Virus record (IMG/VR): IMGVR_UViG_3300029266_002291
Coordinates: 1-53,155 of that record
Source of the DNA: a virus
Strand: one strand, 5' to 3'
DNA: 53,155 bases
Below, piece by piece: positions 46,921 to 53,044 of this stretch. The notes beneath the pieces are model-generated. The model was not told the DNA's origin. It worked only from the letters and a program-made list of their open reading frames with translations, and made no database searches. The translations under genes and the position numbers were made by a program. How positions within the stretch are numbered: the first letter of the stretch is position 1; every line of letters starts with the position of its first letter.

Positions 46921-47120
46921 CAGAACTTCGCCGGTCGGTGGCTGGCCAGCAAGTACCTGTCCAGCTCAGCTGGATCGAACAGGTAGCGCCTGCCGATGCG
47001 GTAGTGCGGAAGTCGACCGGACGTCACATGCGTGTAGACGGTCCGCGGACTGATGCCGAGTCGAGTGGCAGCGTCCTTGACGCTGAGCAGCTCGTTCGGC
47101 AAAGGTGCTGGTGTGGTCAT
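46920..47120 (-). CDS. HTH (excisionase/MerR-type) DNA-binding protein, 66 aa
   Basis: LLSVKDAATRLGISPRTVYT, then HVTSGRLPHYRIGRRYLFDP and AELDRYLLA, form the helix_turn_helix_17 pattern: HTH, wing with RIGRR, and closing helix. It is a candidate regulator of the leftward arm. Start MTTPAPLP at ATG 47120. GAAGGAAAG lies upstream. Confidence 0.8.
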   Translation of the reverse strand: MTTPAPLPNELLSVKDAATRLGISPRTVYTHVTSGRLPHYRIGRRYLFDPAELDRYLLASHRPAKF

Positions 47121-47124
47121 GTGA

Positions 47125-47625
47125 TCACTTTCCTTCGTGAGTGTGGGGCAGGTCCATGAAGAGACCCCCGACGGCGTCGGGGTCGTGCATCTCCTCATGC
47201 GCCCTGGTGATCTGCACCAGGGTCTTGAAGCCGCCGTTCTCGTTCGATCCGGCGTACGTGCCGTGGTAGAAGTTCAAGTGGTCGCGGGCGATCGTGAGCG
47301 CGTCGCGCTTCCCCTTGACGGGGAACGCCGGGACGATCCACCGCTTCGCCCGCTCGGCCATGCGCTTCTCGCGCTCGTGGTCAACCAGCAGCTCGGCGCC
47401 CAGCTCGTGGCGGGCGATGAACTCGGCCTCCTCGGGCGTGGCCTCCAGGATGGTGACCTTGCGGTCCCGTGGATGCGGTCCTGTCGTGGCCTGGTGGCCG
47501 CCGCGGTCCTTGAGCCGGAAGTAGCCGCGCCTCGGGCCCGCGATCACCAGTAGCGGCTCCTTGGTGGGCGAGAGCACCACCGTGCCGACGGTGACCTCTT
47601 CCCAGGTGCCCGGACGCTCGATCAC
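47125..47625 (-). CDS. Hypothetical protein, 166 aa
   Basis: GTG 47625 overlaps the upstream stop (GTGA). The product has a beta start (TWEEVTVGTVVLSPTKEPLL), then a charged helical region (EAEFIARHELGAELLVDHER) and LTIARDHLNFYHGTYAGSNE. No family recognised. The C-terminus is His-rich (PHTHEGK). Confidence 0.6.
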   Translation of the reverse strand: MIERPGTWEEVTVGTVVLSPTKEPLLVIAGPRRGYFRLKDRGGHQATTGPHPRDRKVTILEATPEEAEFIARHELGAELLVDHEREKRMAERAKRWIVPAFPVKGKRDALTIARDHLNFYHGTYAGSNENGGFKTLVQITRAHEEMHDPDAVGGLFMDLPHTHEGK

Positions 47626-47807
47626 GAGTGGTCCTGTACCGCCCGAGAGGCTTGGGCGAGCGCCTCTTCTTGAGAACTGGCCATCCCCACGTCGACGGCG
47701 TACGTGGACGACTGGTCGAGGTCGTAGATGTCCCAGAACCACGGCAAGATCAGCATGGAGCCATCCGGTCGAGGGAGCATCTTCCACACTTTGATCTTCA
47801 GCTTCAT
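47622..47807 (-). CDS. Small conserved protein with WDIYD motif, 61 aa
   Basis: The product reads MKLKIKVWKMLPRPDGSMLI, then LPWFWDIYDLDQSSTYAVDV, paralogous to the gene at 44083. It ends in a helix with SSQEEALAQASRAVQ. GGGGAGG precedes the ATG. It is the first gene leftward of the control region at 47808-47898. Confidence 0.6.
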   Translation of the reverse strand: MKLKIKVWKMLPRPDGSMLILPWFWDIYDLDQSSTYAVDVGMASSQEEALAQASRAVQDHS

Positions 47808-47820
47808 CTTGGCCTCCCCT

Positions 47821-47880
47821 CATCGGCACGGGCGGCCGATGCTGTGCATGAAGTGTAACCTGAGTGCAGACCTACTTGTC
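47821..47880. promoter_or_regulatory. Divergent control region: 7-bp inverted repeat and operator motif copy 2
   Basis: CATCGGC and GCCGATG (47821-47841) form an inverted repeat in the leader of the leftward gene. The 20-bp motif at 47861-47880 reads GACAAGTAGGTCTGCACTCA on the minus strand and differs by one base from copy 1. TTGACA (minus strand) overlaps its edge, and TACACT follows 19 bases on. The RHH gene starts 19 bases downstream on the plus strand, so it could bind here. Confidence 0.55.
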
Positions 47881-47898
47881 AATCCCCGGAGGATCACC

Positions 47899-48129
47899 AT
47901 GGCGCGCGTCGCCCGCTTCACCCACGCCATCCCCGTGTACGAGACCCCGGAGATGCGTGAGCGCATCCTCCGCCTGGCCGACGCCGGTGAGGTCAGCCAG
48001 GCGGAGGTGGTGCGCTACGCCATCCGCAACGGGATCACCGCCGCGGAGGATCTCTGGGGTCAGCCCAGCAGCCAGACCACCAGCGCGGTCGCCGCCACGA
48101 TGAAGGGCGACAGCACCAGCGCCAGCTGA
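47899..48129 (+). CDS. Ribbon-helix-helix (CopG/Arc-like) regulator, 76 aa
   Basis: The product reads MARVARFTHAIPVYETPEMR, then ERILRLADAGEVSQAEVVRY and AIRNGI, the ribbon (short strand) followed by two helices. It is the only rightward gene in the leftward arm. CCGGAGGATC precedes the ATG. Its end overlaps the DUF1353 gene by 70 bases tail to tail. It is a good candidate for the main repressor or early-late switch of this arm, probably self-regulated at the adjacent motif. Confidence 0.75.
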   Translation: MARVARFTHAIPVYETPEMRERILRLADAGEVSQAEVVRYAIRNGITAAEDLWGQPSSQTTSAVAATMKGDSTSAS

Positions 48130-48524
48130 GGCGCGTCCCGCAGGAGGCCCGCGGGTCGCCGCCCCCCGTTGAAGGGTGCGGCGACCCGGACAGCCGCCCA
48201 CATCAGCCACTGGCGCACCGGGTCGACACCCTCCTCGCGCAGCACGCGCCGGAAGATCCCGTCGGCGTCCCGCGAACTCACCAGACCGAGCGGGATGCCG
48301 TGGGTGATCAGCCAGTCGTGCAGCACCGCGGCCAGCGTCCAGACGCCGGCGCGAGGCACGAACCACTGTAGGAACCACGGCACCGTGGCGAAGTCGGTGA
48401 CGTAGCCGATCGGCACCGTGAACGTCTGCGTGCGCCCCTGGTAGACCAAGTTGTGGTTGACGATCTTCCAGCGCACCGGGTCGTGACGCCGGACGGTGAA
48501 TCGCTCGGGGTTCTGGAACGGCAT
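48060..48524 (-). CDS. DUF1353 family protein, 154 aa
   Basis: The motif order TFTVPIGYVTDFATVPWFLQ, then TLAAVLHDWLITHGIPLGLV and SRDADGIFRRVLREEGVDPV matches DUF1353, a phage family of unknown function with conserved Asp and His-Asp-Trp. The C-terminus adds a hydrophobic helix (LALVLSPFIVAATALVVWLL) that would anchor it in the membrane. ATG 48524 overlaps the upstream stop (TGATG). Confidence 0.8.
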   Translation of the reverse strand: MPFQNPERFTVRRHDPVRWKIVNHNLVYQGRTQTFTVPIGYVTDFATVPWFLQWFVPRAGVWTLAAVLHDWLITHGIPLGLVSSRDADGIFRRVLREEGVDPVRQWLMWAAVRVAAPFNGGRRPAGLLRDAPQLALVLSPFIVAATALVVWLLG

Positions 48525-48637
48525 CAGCCGAGCACCTGCACGACGGCGTAGGTGACGATGCCGAAGAACCACAGGATGATCAGCACCCCGACGACGATCG
48601 CCCAGTTCGGCGGCGGGGGCTTCGGCGAAGTGGTCAC
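48524..48637 (-). CDS. Small membrane protein, 37 aa
   Basis: GTG 48637 overlaps the upstream stop (GTGA). A Pro-rich start (VTTSPKPPPPN) is followed by one transmembrane helix (WAIVVGVLIILWFFGIVTYA). Overlaps on both sides support it. Function unknown. Confidence 0.55.
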   Translation of the reverse strand: MTTSPKPPPPNWAIVVGVLIILWFFGIVTYAVVQVLG

Positions 48638-48960
48638 GCGGTGGCCTCCTGTTCAGCTTCCCACAGCTCGCGGGCGTTGGTGCCACACTCGCTGCACTCT
48701 TCATCGTCGGCCGGAACATGGCCATCACCCCGACCTACCGCTTGGCAGGCGACGCAGGGGGTGCAGAGTGACATCCCCATCTGGGCGAACTCGGGGTCCT
48801 CGCAGATGTAGCACCCCTCCCTGTGCACCCGCGGCGTGGAGGTCCGCCCACTGGTCAGCATGAAGTAGGCGGGGTCACTGGTCGGCATCTGAGTCGACTG
48901 GCGGAGTCCTAGGCAGGTTGCCCCGCAGTCACCGCCACACCAGTGGCAGTTGCTGGCCAT
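48634..48960 (-). CDS. Multi-zinc-ribbon protein, 108 aa
   Basis: Cys groups CHWCGGDCGATC, CYIC, CTPCVAC and CSEC give at least ten Cys for two or three zinc sites. Two ATGs (48963 and 48960) follow CAGGAGGT; I chose the second. It is probably a nucleic-acid or protein-binding adaptor. Function unknown. Confidence 0.6.
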   Translation of the reverse strand: MASNCHWCGGDCGATCLGLRQSTQMPTSDPAYFMLTSGRTSTPRVHREGCYICEDPEFAQMGMSLCTPCVACQAVGRGDGHVPADDEECSECGTNARELWEAEQEATA

Positions 48961-49295
48961 CATGACCTCCTGATCAGCCCCGGATGGGGCTCGGTTGGGC
49001 GGCGACCGCGGTTGCGGATCGCCTTCTTGGCGTCGTTGCCTTCGCGCGATGACTTCGCGCCGTGGTGAGGGTGGCACGACGCACGAAGCCCGTCAAGTCC
49101 GTGGTAGTCCGGCGCCTTCCAATGGTCGACGCCGCCGTCGGCCGGGCGGGTGCACCGGCGGAAGCTGCCGTCGTCCCGCTTGACCGGCCACTCGCACCGG
49201 CCCTTCGACCGCTTCTTGACCGCGGGGACGATCTCGGACTCCCAGTTGCCGGGCAGGGTGGCGCGACGGTTGCTGCCACGCCACCCCCCGCTCAT
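48960..49295 (-). CDS. Small HNH endonuclease, 111 aa
   Basis: The protein has the compact HNH layout of many phages: RCEWPVKRDDGSFRRCTRPA, then GGVDHWKAPDYHGLDGLRA, and SCHPHHGAKSSREGNDAK. Such small HNH proteins often assist terminase when next to it, but here it lies in the early arm. ATG 49295. Confidence 0.8.
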   Translation of the reverse strand: MSGGWRGSNRRATLPGNWESEIVPAVKKRSKGRCEWPVKRDDGSFRRCTRPADGGVDHWKAPDYHGLDGLRASCHPHHGAKSSREGNDAKKAIRNRGRRPTEPHPGLIRRS

Positions 49296-49296
49296 G

Positions 49297-49464
49297 TCAG
49301 CAGAAGGGGTTGATGATCCGGCACAGGTAGCCCTGGGCGGTCCAGACGGGACCGATGTAGGGCTCCTCGTCGATGACCGGCCGGGCCTGGGCCGCCGCGG
49401 GGGCGGCGACGGCGGTCAGGGCGACGGTGGCGGCGATGACGGTGGCGCGGATGAGGTTCTTCAT
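49297..49464 (-). CDS. Secreted microprotein with two Cys, 55 aa
   Basis: The start MKNLIRATVIAATVALTAVA and AAPAAAQA-RP form a Sec signal peptide with cleavage near residue 27. The mature part of about 28 residues ends QGYLCRIINPFC, so the last residue is Cys. GAGGAGGTGTG precedes the ATG. It resembles the gene at 42224 in design, although not clearly in sequence. Function unknown. Confidence 0.7.
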   Translation of the reverse strand: MKNLIRATVIAATVALTAVAAPAAAQARPVIDEEPYIGPVWTAQGYLCRIINPFC

Positions 49465-49466
49465 GA

Positions 49467-49841
49467 TCACACCTCCTCGATCTTCTGCAGGGTTACGGAA
49501 CCCGCGACCTCGGTGACGACCTCGAAGGTGATGAAGTCCGAGGCGATCGTCGCGCCGCGGGCCCGGAGTTCGGAGTCGGGGCCGACGTGCCAGCGCCCGA
49601 CGGAGTCCTGGTGGATGAAGGGGTGGGTGTCGAGGTACCGCTGGGTGACGGTGACCTGGTCGCTGGCGAAGATGACGCGGCCGGACTCGTCGGCCACGAG
49701 CAGGCGGCCGTCGGCGGGGTGGTGGAGAGTGGTGTTCATGGAGGCCTCCAGGGGCTCAGGGGTGATCATCGGCTCGGGGTTCTGGATGGTGAGCGTACCG
49801 GGCGGCAGGCTCCAGCTCTCGTCGTAGTAGAAGTTCGTCAC
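49467..49841 (-). CDS. Hypothetical protein, 124 aa
   Basis: GTG 49841 overlaps the upstream stop (GTGA). The protein begins VTNFYYDESWSLPPGTLTIQ. It has beta strands (GRLLVADESGRVIFASDQVT) and an FITFEVVTEVAGSVTLQKIE end. No family recognised. Confidence 0.6.
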   Translation of the reverse strand: MTNFYYDESWSLPPGTLTIQNPEPMITPEPLEASMNTTLHHPADGRLLVADESGRVIFASDQVTVTQRYLDTHPFIHQDSVGRWHVGPDSELRARGATIASDFITFEVVTEVAGSVTLQKIEEV

Positions 49842-50008
49842 TGTCGGATCGGTTCGTCGAGTTGGCAGGACCGGACTTCGTAGCCGTACATGGCTGGCCA
49901 CGGGTCTTGATCACAGGCAGCCTGCGCCGCCTGTTCGGTCGAGAAGACACCGAGAACTTCCTCGGCTCCCCAGTTGACGTTGGCGATAGCCAACCACAGA
50001 GTCGTCAC
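49838..50008 (-). CDS. Hypothetical protein, 56 aa
   Basis: GTG 50008 overlaps the upstream stop (GTGA). The product (VTTLWLAIANVNWGAEEVLG, then VFSTEQAAQAACDQDP) is a small alpha/beta protein and ends SCQLDEPIRQ. Coupled on both sides. Function unknown. Confidence 0.55.
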   Translation of the reverse strand: MTTLWLAIANVNWGAEEVLGVFSTEQAAQAACDQDPWPAMYGYEVRSCQLDEPIRQ

Positions 50009-50163
50009 GTCGTGCCCTTCATGCGCCCACCGGCCATCACGCTCTCGCGAGCGGCCTTCGCGCGGCACTTGCCGCACAGGACGACCTCGAGCGCCTCGTG
50101 GTCGACCATCATCGTCTGGATGGTGGCGGGGTTGCCGCAGCGCGTACACTTCCCCATCGCCAT
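50005..50163 (-). CDS. Zinc-ribbon microprotein, 52 aa
   Basis: CTRCGNPATI and CGKCRAKA form a CxxC-CxxC zinc ribbon around a helix turn (MMVDHEALEVVL), and the end is basic (GRMKGTT). ATG 50163 overlaps the upstream stop (TGATG). Possible transcription or RNA-binding factor; function unknown. Confidence 0.6.
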   Translation of the reverse strand: MAMGKCTRCGNPATIQTMMVDHEALEVVLCGKCRAKAARESVMAGGRMKGTT

Positions 50164-50576
50164 CAGTCGACCGCCTTGCCGGTCATACCGTCGACGAGCA
50201 GGGTGAGCGCGCCGGGCGGGGGCTCCGCGAGACCCTGACCGTTCCTGATGACCACCCAAAGGCTCCGGCCGCGGTACACCACGGCGGTCTCGGTGCTCGC
50301 CGAGTAGGCGATGTCGTTGATGCTCGGCTCGGCCTTGTCGACGTTGGCGTAGATCGACGGCGGCTCGACGAAGAGGCTGCGCTCGTTCGCCTTGAACGGC
50401 TCGCCGTGCTGGGTGATCGAGCGCGTGTCTCCCCCGTCGGTCCTGACGTCGATCCACTTGCCGTCGGGAAGGATGCGGATCCTGCCGACATGCGGCGGGA
50501 AGTCGCCGATGTCGGAGACGAGGACGGCGCGCTGGCCCTCGACGAGGGCGTCGATCTGGGACTGGGTGATGGTCAT
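50163..50576 (-). CDS. Hypothetical protein, 137 aa
   Basis: The protein (MTITQSQIDALVEGQRAVLV) has alternating beta strands (GKWIDVRTDGGDTRSITQHG; ETAVVYRGRSLWVVIRNGQG) and no Cys. ATG 50576 overlaps the upstream stop (ATGA). Function unknown. Confidence 0.6.
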   Translation of the reverse strand: MTITQSQIDALVEGQRAVLVSDIGDFPPHVGRIRILPDGKWIDVRTDGGDTRSITQHGEPFKANERSLFVEPPSIYANVDKAEPSINDIAYSASTETAVVYRGRSLWVVIRNGQGLAEPPPGALTLLVDGMTGKAVD

Positions 50577-51154
50577 GGGCACTCTCCTTGATCGGTGTGT
50601 ACGACGCTGTCCGCGCCGCAGTCGGGACACCAGGCCTGGCGGCCGGTGATCCACTCGGTGAGCTGCTTGGAGCCTACTTGATGAAGTAGGGGTCCGGCAA
50701 GCGTGTAGCCGTCCTGGAAGCTCCACGTCCCCTTCGGGCGGCGCTCCCAGACTGAGACGAATCGGAGATTCCGTCTCCATCCTCGCAGGATCAGCCACTC
50801 GATGCCCGCGGCCGTCTGGATGTACGTGGGCGGCTCCACGGTCCAGCCGTAGTCGCTGGCCAGTTCGGCCATGGCCCTGCCGCGGTCGGGGATCTCCGAG
50901 GCCTTCGCCAGGCGTGGCGGCACCTTGGGAGGCTCCGGCGGGGGCGGGGGACCGCTGGGCTTCTTCGCCTCCAGGGCGTCACGCCGCAGCTGTCGCTGAC
51001 GCTCCAGGGTCTCCTCGTCCACCGGCGTTCCCAGCACCGGACGGTGCGGCTCCGTCCCCGGCGGCACGCTGGTGTGCTTCCAGTCCTTGATCGGGCGCCC
51101 GTGCAGCGTCCCCGCGTAGCCGCGGACGCCCCCGCCGCACAGCCCGCACTTCAC
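50573..51154 (-). CDS. Zinc-ribbon-ended hypothetical protein, 193 aa
   Basis: A CGLCG pair lies at the N-terminus and a CPDCG pair at the C-terminus. Between them are a Pro-rich linker (GPPPPPEPPKVPP) and a beta domain (EWLILRGWRRNLRFVSVWER). The operator-like palindrome at 50673-50690 lies inside the gene. Both ends overlap neighbours. Function unknown. Confidence 0.6.
   Translation of the reverse strand: MKCGLCGGGVRGYAGTLHGRPIKDWKHTSVPPGTEPHRPVLGTPVDEETLERQRQLRRDALEAKKPSGPPPPPEPPKVPPRLAKASEIPDRGRAMAELASDYGWTVEPPTYIQTAAGIEWLILRGWRRNLRFVSVWERRPKGTWSFQDGYTLAGPLLHQVGSKQLTEWITGRQAWCPDCGADSVVHTDQGECP
50673..50690. promoter_or_regulatory. Palindrome CCTACTT-GATG-AAGTAGG within a gene
   Basis: A perfect 7-bp inverted repeat. 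Its arm CCTACTT also occurs in both copies of the 20-bp motif at 46535 and 47861, so it may be a further site for the same regulator or a chance match. Confidence 0.35.
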
Positions 51155-51378
51155 AGCTCGAGGTGCCCGTTCTTGTCACCGATGACGATCTGGTTCGACC
51201 ACACCCGCACCACGAACTGCGTGCGGTCGATCGAGTCGGTCTTGGCGAAGATCCGCTTCAGGTGGGTCTTGACCGTGTCCTCGGCCACGTGGAGGCGCCG
51301 GGCCAGCTGCTGGTTCGGCAGGCCCTCCAGTGCCAGCAGTCTGGCCACCCGCATCTCGGCTTCGGTCAACGTGATCAT
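51151..51378 (-). CDS. LuxR/GerE-type HTH protein, 75 aa
   Basis: The product is nearly all one LuxR-type HTH: LTEAEMRVARLLALEGLPNQ, then LARRLHVAEDTVKTHLKRIF and AKTDSIDRTQFV. There is no sensor domain. GCAGGAGGC precedes ATG 51378. A stand-alone LuxR HTH may tune host or phage promoters. Coupled by overlap on both sides. Confidence 0.8.
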   Translation of the reverse strand: MITLTEAEMRVARLLALEGLPNQQLARRLHVAEDTVKTHLKRIFAKTDSIDRTQFVVRVWSNQIVIGDKNGHLEL

Positions 51379-51872
51379 GTTGCCTCCTGCTGTCGGTGGA
51401 AGACCTCGCCGCAGACTGGACAAGCCCAGGTCCCATCATCGCCCCATCGGGGCCAGTGCACCGTACCGACGTCGCCCTCTTCCTGCCAGACGCCACGCTG
51501 GACGCGCTGGGCTCCCGGCGTCGACCTCGGCGTCACGGCTCCCTCCTGGCGGCGCCGGTAGTAGTCCCGCCAGTAGTGGATCTTGCACAGCCCACGGGCA
51601 TGGAAGGGCCTGCTGCACTCATCCTCCGAGCACGCGGCAGGCACCTTCAGCTGGCGCGGCATGATCCCCCTCTCCCGGCGGATCGTCTCCCGGTAGTGCG
51701 GCTCGCACTCACCCCGGCCGTAGTGTGGTCGGCTGCACCCTTCGCGAGAGCAGGGCTGCCGACCCCGCGGCTTCGTGCCGCGGGCCCGACGTCGGCCGCG
51801 CTCGTAGCACTTCGGGCACAGCCCGCGGCGGAACCCGTGCCTGGAGCCACCCCCGCACTCGGTGCACGTCAC
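51375..51872 (-). CDS. Zinc-finger protein with repeated Cys-His motif, 165 aa
   Basis: GTG 51872 overlaps the upstream stop (GTGA). The motif CSREGCSRPHYGRGECEPHY is followed by a second copy CSEDECSRPFHARGLCKIHY, each about 20 residues, plus CTECG, CPKC and a final CPVCGE. The protein is very basic. Such modules are common in actinophage proteins that bind nucleic acid, sometimes joined to HNH domains. None is seen here. Confidence 0.65.
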   Translation of the reverse strand: MTCTECGGGSRHGFRRGLCPKCYERGRRRARGTKPRGRQPCSREGCSRPHYGRGECEPHYRETIRRERGIMPRQLKVPAACSEDECSRPFHARGLCKIHYWRDYYRRRQEGAVTPRSTPGAQRVQRGVWQEEGDVGTVHWPRWGDDGTWACPVCGEVFHRQQEAT

Positions 51873-52006
51873 GTCTTCCCCGTGATTACGCCGCAGGGAT
51901 TGCAGAGCTTTCCCTTGTTCCACGTCGGTCCGCCGCAGCACCGGCACTCCTCGGCCTCCTCGTAGATCACCGAATCCTTGGGCGGCCGGGGGTCGATGCG
52001 GCTCAC
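51869..52006 (-). CDS. Zinc-ribbon microprotein, 45 aa
   Basis: The product (VSRIDPRPPKDSVIYEEAEE, then CRCCGGPTWNKGKLCNPCG) has four or five Cys forming a zinc ribbon. GTG 52006 and its stop both overlap neighbours (GTGA). Function unknown. Confidence 0.55.
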   Translation of the reverse strand: MSRIDPRPPKDSVIYEEAEECRCCGGPTWNKGKLCNPCGVITGKT

Positions 52007-52329
52007 AGTCCGGCCTTGATCAGAGCGTCGGCGACGTGGTGCGGGTAGGACTCTCCCAGCCGCATCCCGCCGCACAGGCAGGGGTTGATGCCCGGCCGCG
52101 GGTGCTCCAGCAGGATCGACGCCAGCAGCTCGCGGCGGGGGTTGGGCGACGCCAGCGGGCAGCTGGCCTGGTGCGTGCTGAAGTGCACCAGGTTGCAGCC
52201 GTTGGGACACGCCTGCACCGGATCGCCGTACGGGGCCATGGCGCACGGCTCGGGTGTGGCGTGCCGGCAGCTGCCGAGCTCCTCGGCGCAGTGGGGGAAC
52301 GTAGTGCCCTTGCGCAGCATGCCGCTCAC
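52003..52329 (-). CDS. Cys/His-rich hypothetical protein, 108 aa
   Basis: GTG 52329 overlaps the upstream stop (GTGA). Cys/His groups HCAEELGSCRHATPEPC, CPNGCNLVHFSTHQASC and CLCGG could hold two zinc ions. The end (HHVADALIKAGL) is helical. Function unknown. Confidence 0.55.
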   Translation of the reverse strand: MSGMLRKGTTFPHCAEELGSCRHATPEPCAMAPYGDPVQACPNGCNLVHFSTHQASCPLASPNPRRELLASILLEHPRPGINPCLCGGMRLGESYPHHVADALIKAGL

Positions 52330-52595
52330 AGCGACCGCGCCCGGAACTTGGCTTCGCGCTCGGCGATCATGGCGTCGAGGTGCGGCTTCTGCCACTCGAC
52401 GACCGGCATGTCGAACAGGGCGCGGGTCCGGCGGCGGGCGGCGTGGATGCGGCCACGGCGGGCGAGCTGCCGCCAGCCCGTCATCAGCGCCCAGACGATG
52501 CCCAGCGGCCAGGCGACGATGACCAGCACGGCGCCGATCAGGGCGGCCGTGGCGAGCTGCCAGAGGTTGACGAGGGAGTCAGGGTGCAGGGGCAT
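52326..52595 (-). CDS. Membrane protein, 89 aa
   Basis: One long hydrophobic stretch (LATAALIGAVLVIVAWPLGI and VWALMTG) is followed by a basic helix (RQLARRGRIHAARRRTRALF). The positive charge after the membrane segment suggests a cytoplasmic tail. GTAAGGAGG precedes ATG 52595. Function unknown. Confidence 0.65.
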   Translation of the reverse strand: MPLHPDSLVNLWQLATAALIGAVLVIVAWPLGIVWALMTGWRQLARRGRIHAARRRTRALFDMPVVEWQKPHLDAMIAEREAKFRARSL

Positions 52596-52597
52596 GG

Positions 52598-52750
52598 TCA
52601 GGCCTCCTTACCGGCGTAATAGGCGAGGTACAGGGCACTGCCGAGCAGGAAGCCGAACACGCCGTCCCACACCTCCCACCCTGCTTCGATGCAGATGAGC
52701 AGCAGAGCCTCGATGACGACGATGGTGAGTGCGATGTTCCGAGCGCGCAT
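52598..52750 (-). CDS. Small membrane protein, 50 aa
   Basis: Two hydrophobic segments, IALTIVVIEALLLICIEAGW and GVFGFLLGSALYLAYYAG, follow a short basic start (MRARN). ATG 52750 lies two bases after the upstream stop. Function unknown. Confidence 0.6.
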   Translation of the reverse strand: MRARNIALTIVVIEALLLICIEAGWEVWDGVFGFLLGSALYLAYYAGKEA

Positions 52751-52752
52751 GA

Positions 52753-53043
52753 TCAGGACTCCTCGATCAGGTCGGGGCGGTTGTCGAGCTTGTCGACCAC
52801 CGCCTGCAGGGCCTTGGCCTTCGGACCGGTGAAGTCGTGAACGGCGTAGGCGACCACGCTGCGGACGCTCTCGCGGGTCCACGGCGCGCCGGGGATGGGC
52901 TTGACGCCGAGACTGGTGTTCTGCACCTGCTGGAAGGTGGCGATGCTCGCCGTCGTGGTGAGGATGCCCGCGTCGACGGAGAAGGGGAAGGCCTCGCGCA
53001 GCGCGGCGATCTGGGGCGGGGTGAGCTTCTTGATCTTGATCAT
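52753..53043 (-). CDS. Hypothetical protein, 96 aa
   Basis: The protein (MIKIKKLTPPQIAALREAFP) is helical, with a TTTASIATFQQVQNTSLG middle and an acidic end. CCGGAGGCC precedes ATG 53043. Function unknown. Confidence 0.6.
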   Translation of the reverse strand: MIKIKKLTPPQIAALREAFPFSVDAGILTTTASIATFQQVQNTSLGVKPIPGAPWTRESVRSVVAYAVHDFTGPKAKALQAVVDKLDNRPDLIEES

Positions 53044-53044
53044 G

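Noticed and set aside
47821-47841. CATCGGC/GCCGATG inverted repeat as a terminator
   Set aside because: The stem is only 7 bp without a T-run and lies in a divergent promoter gap, so an operator or leader structure is more likely.
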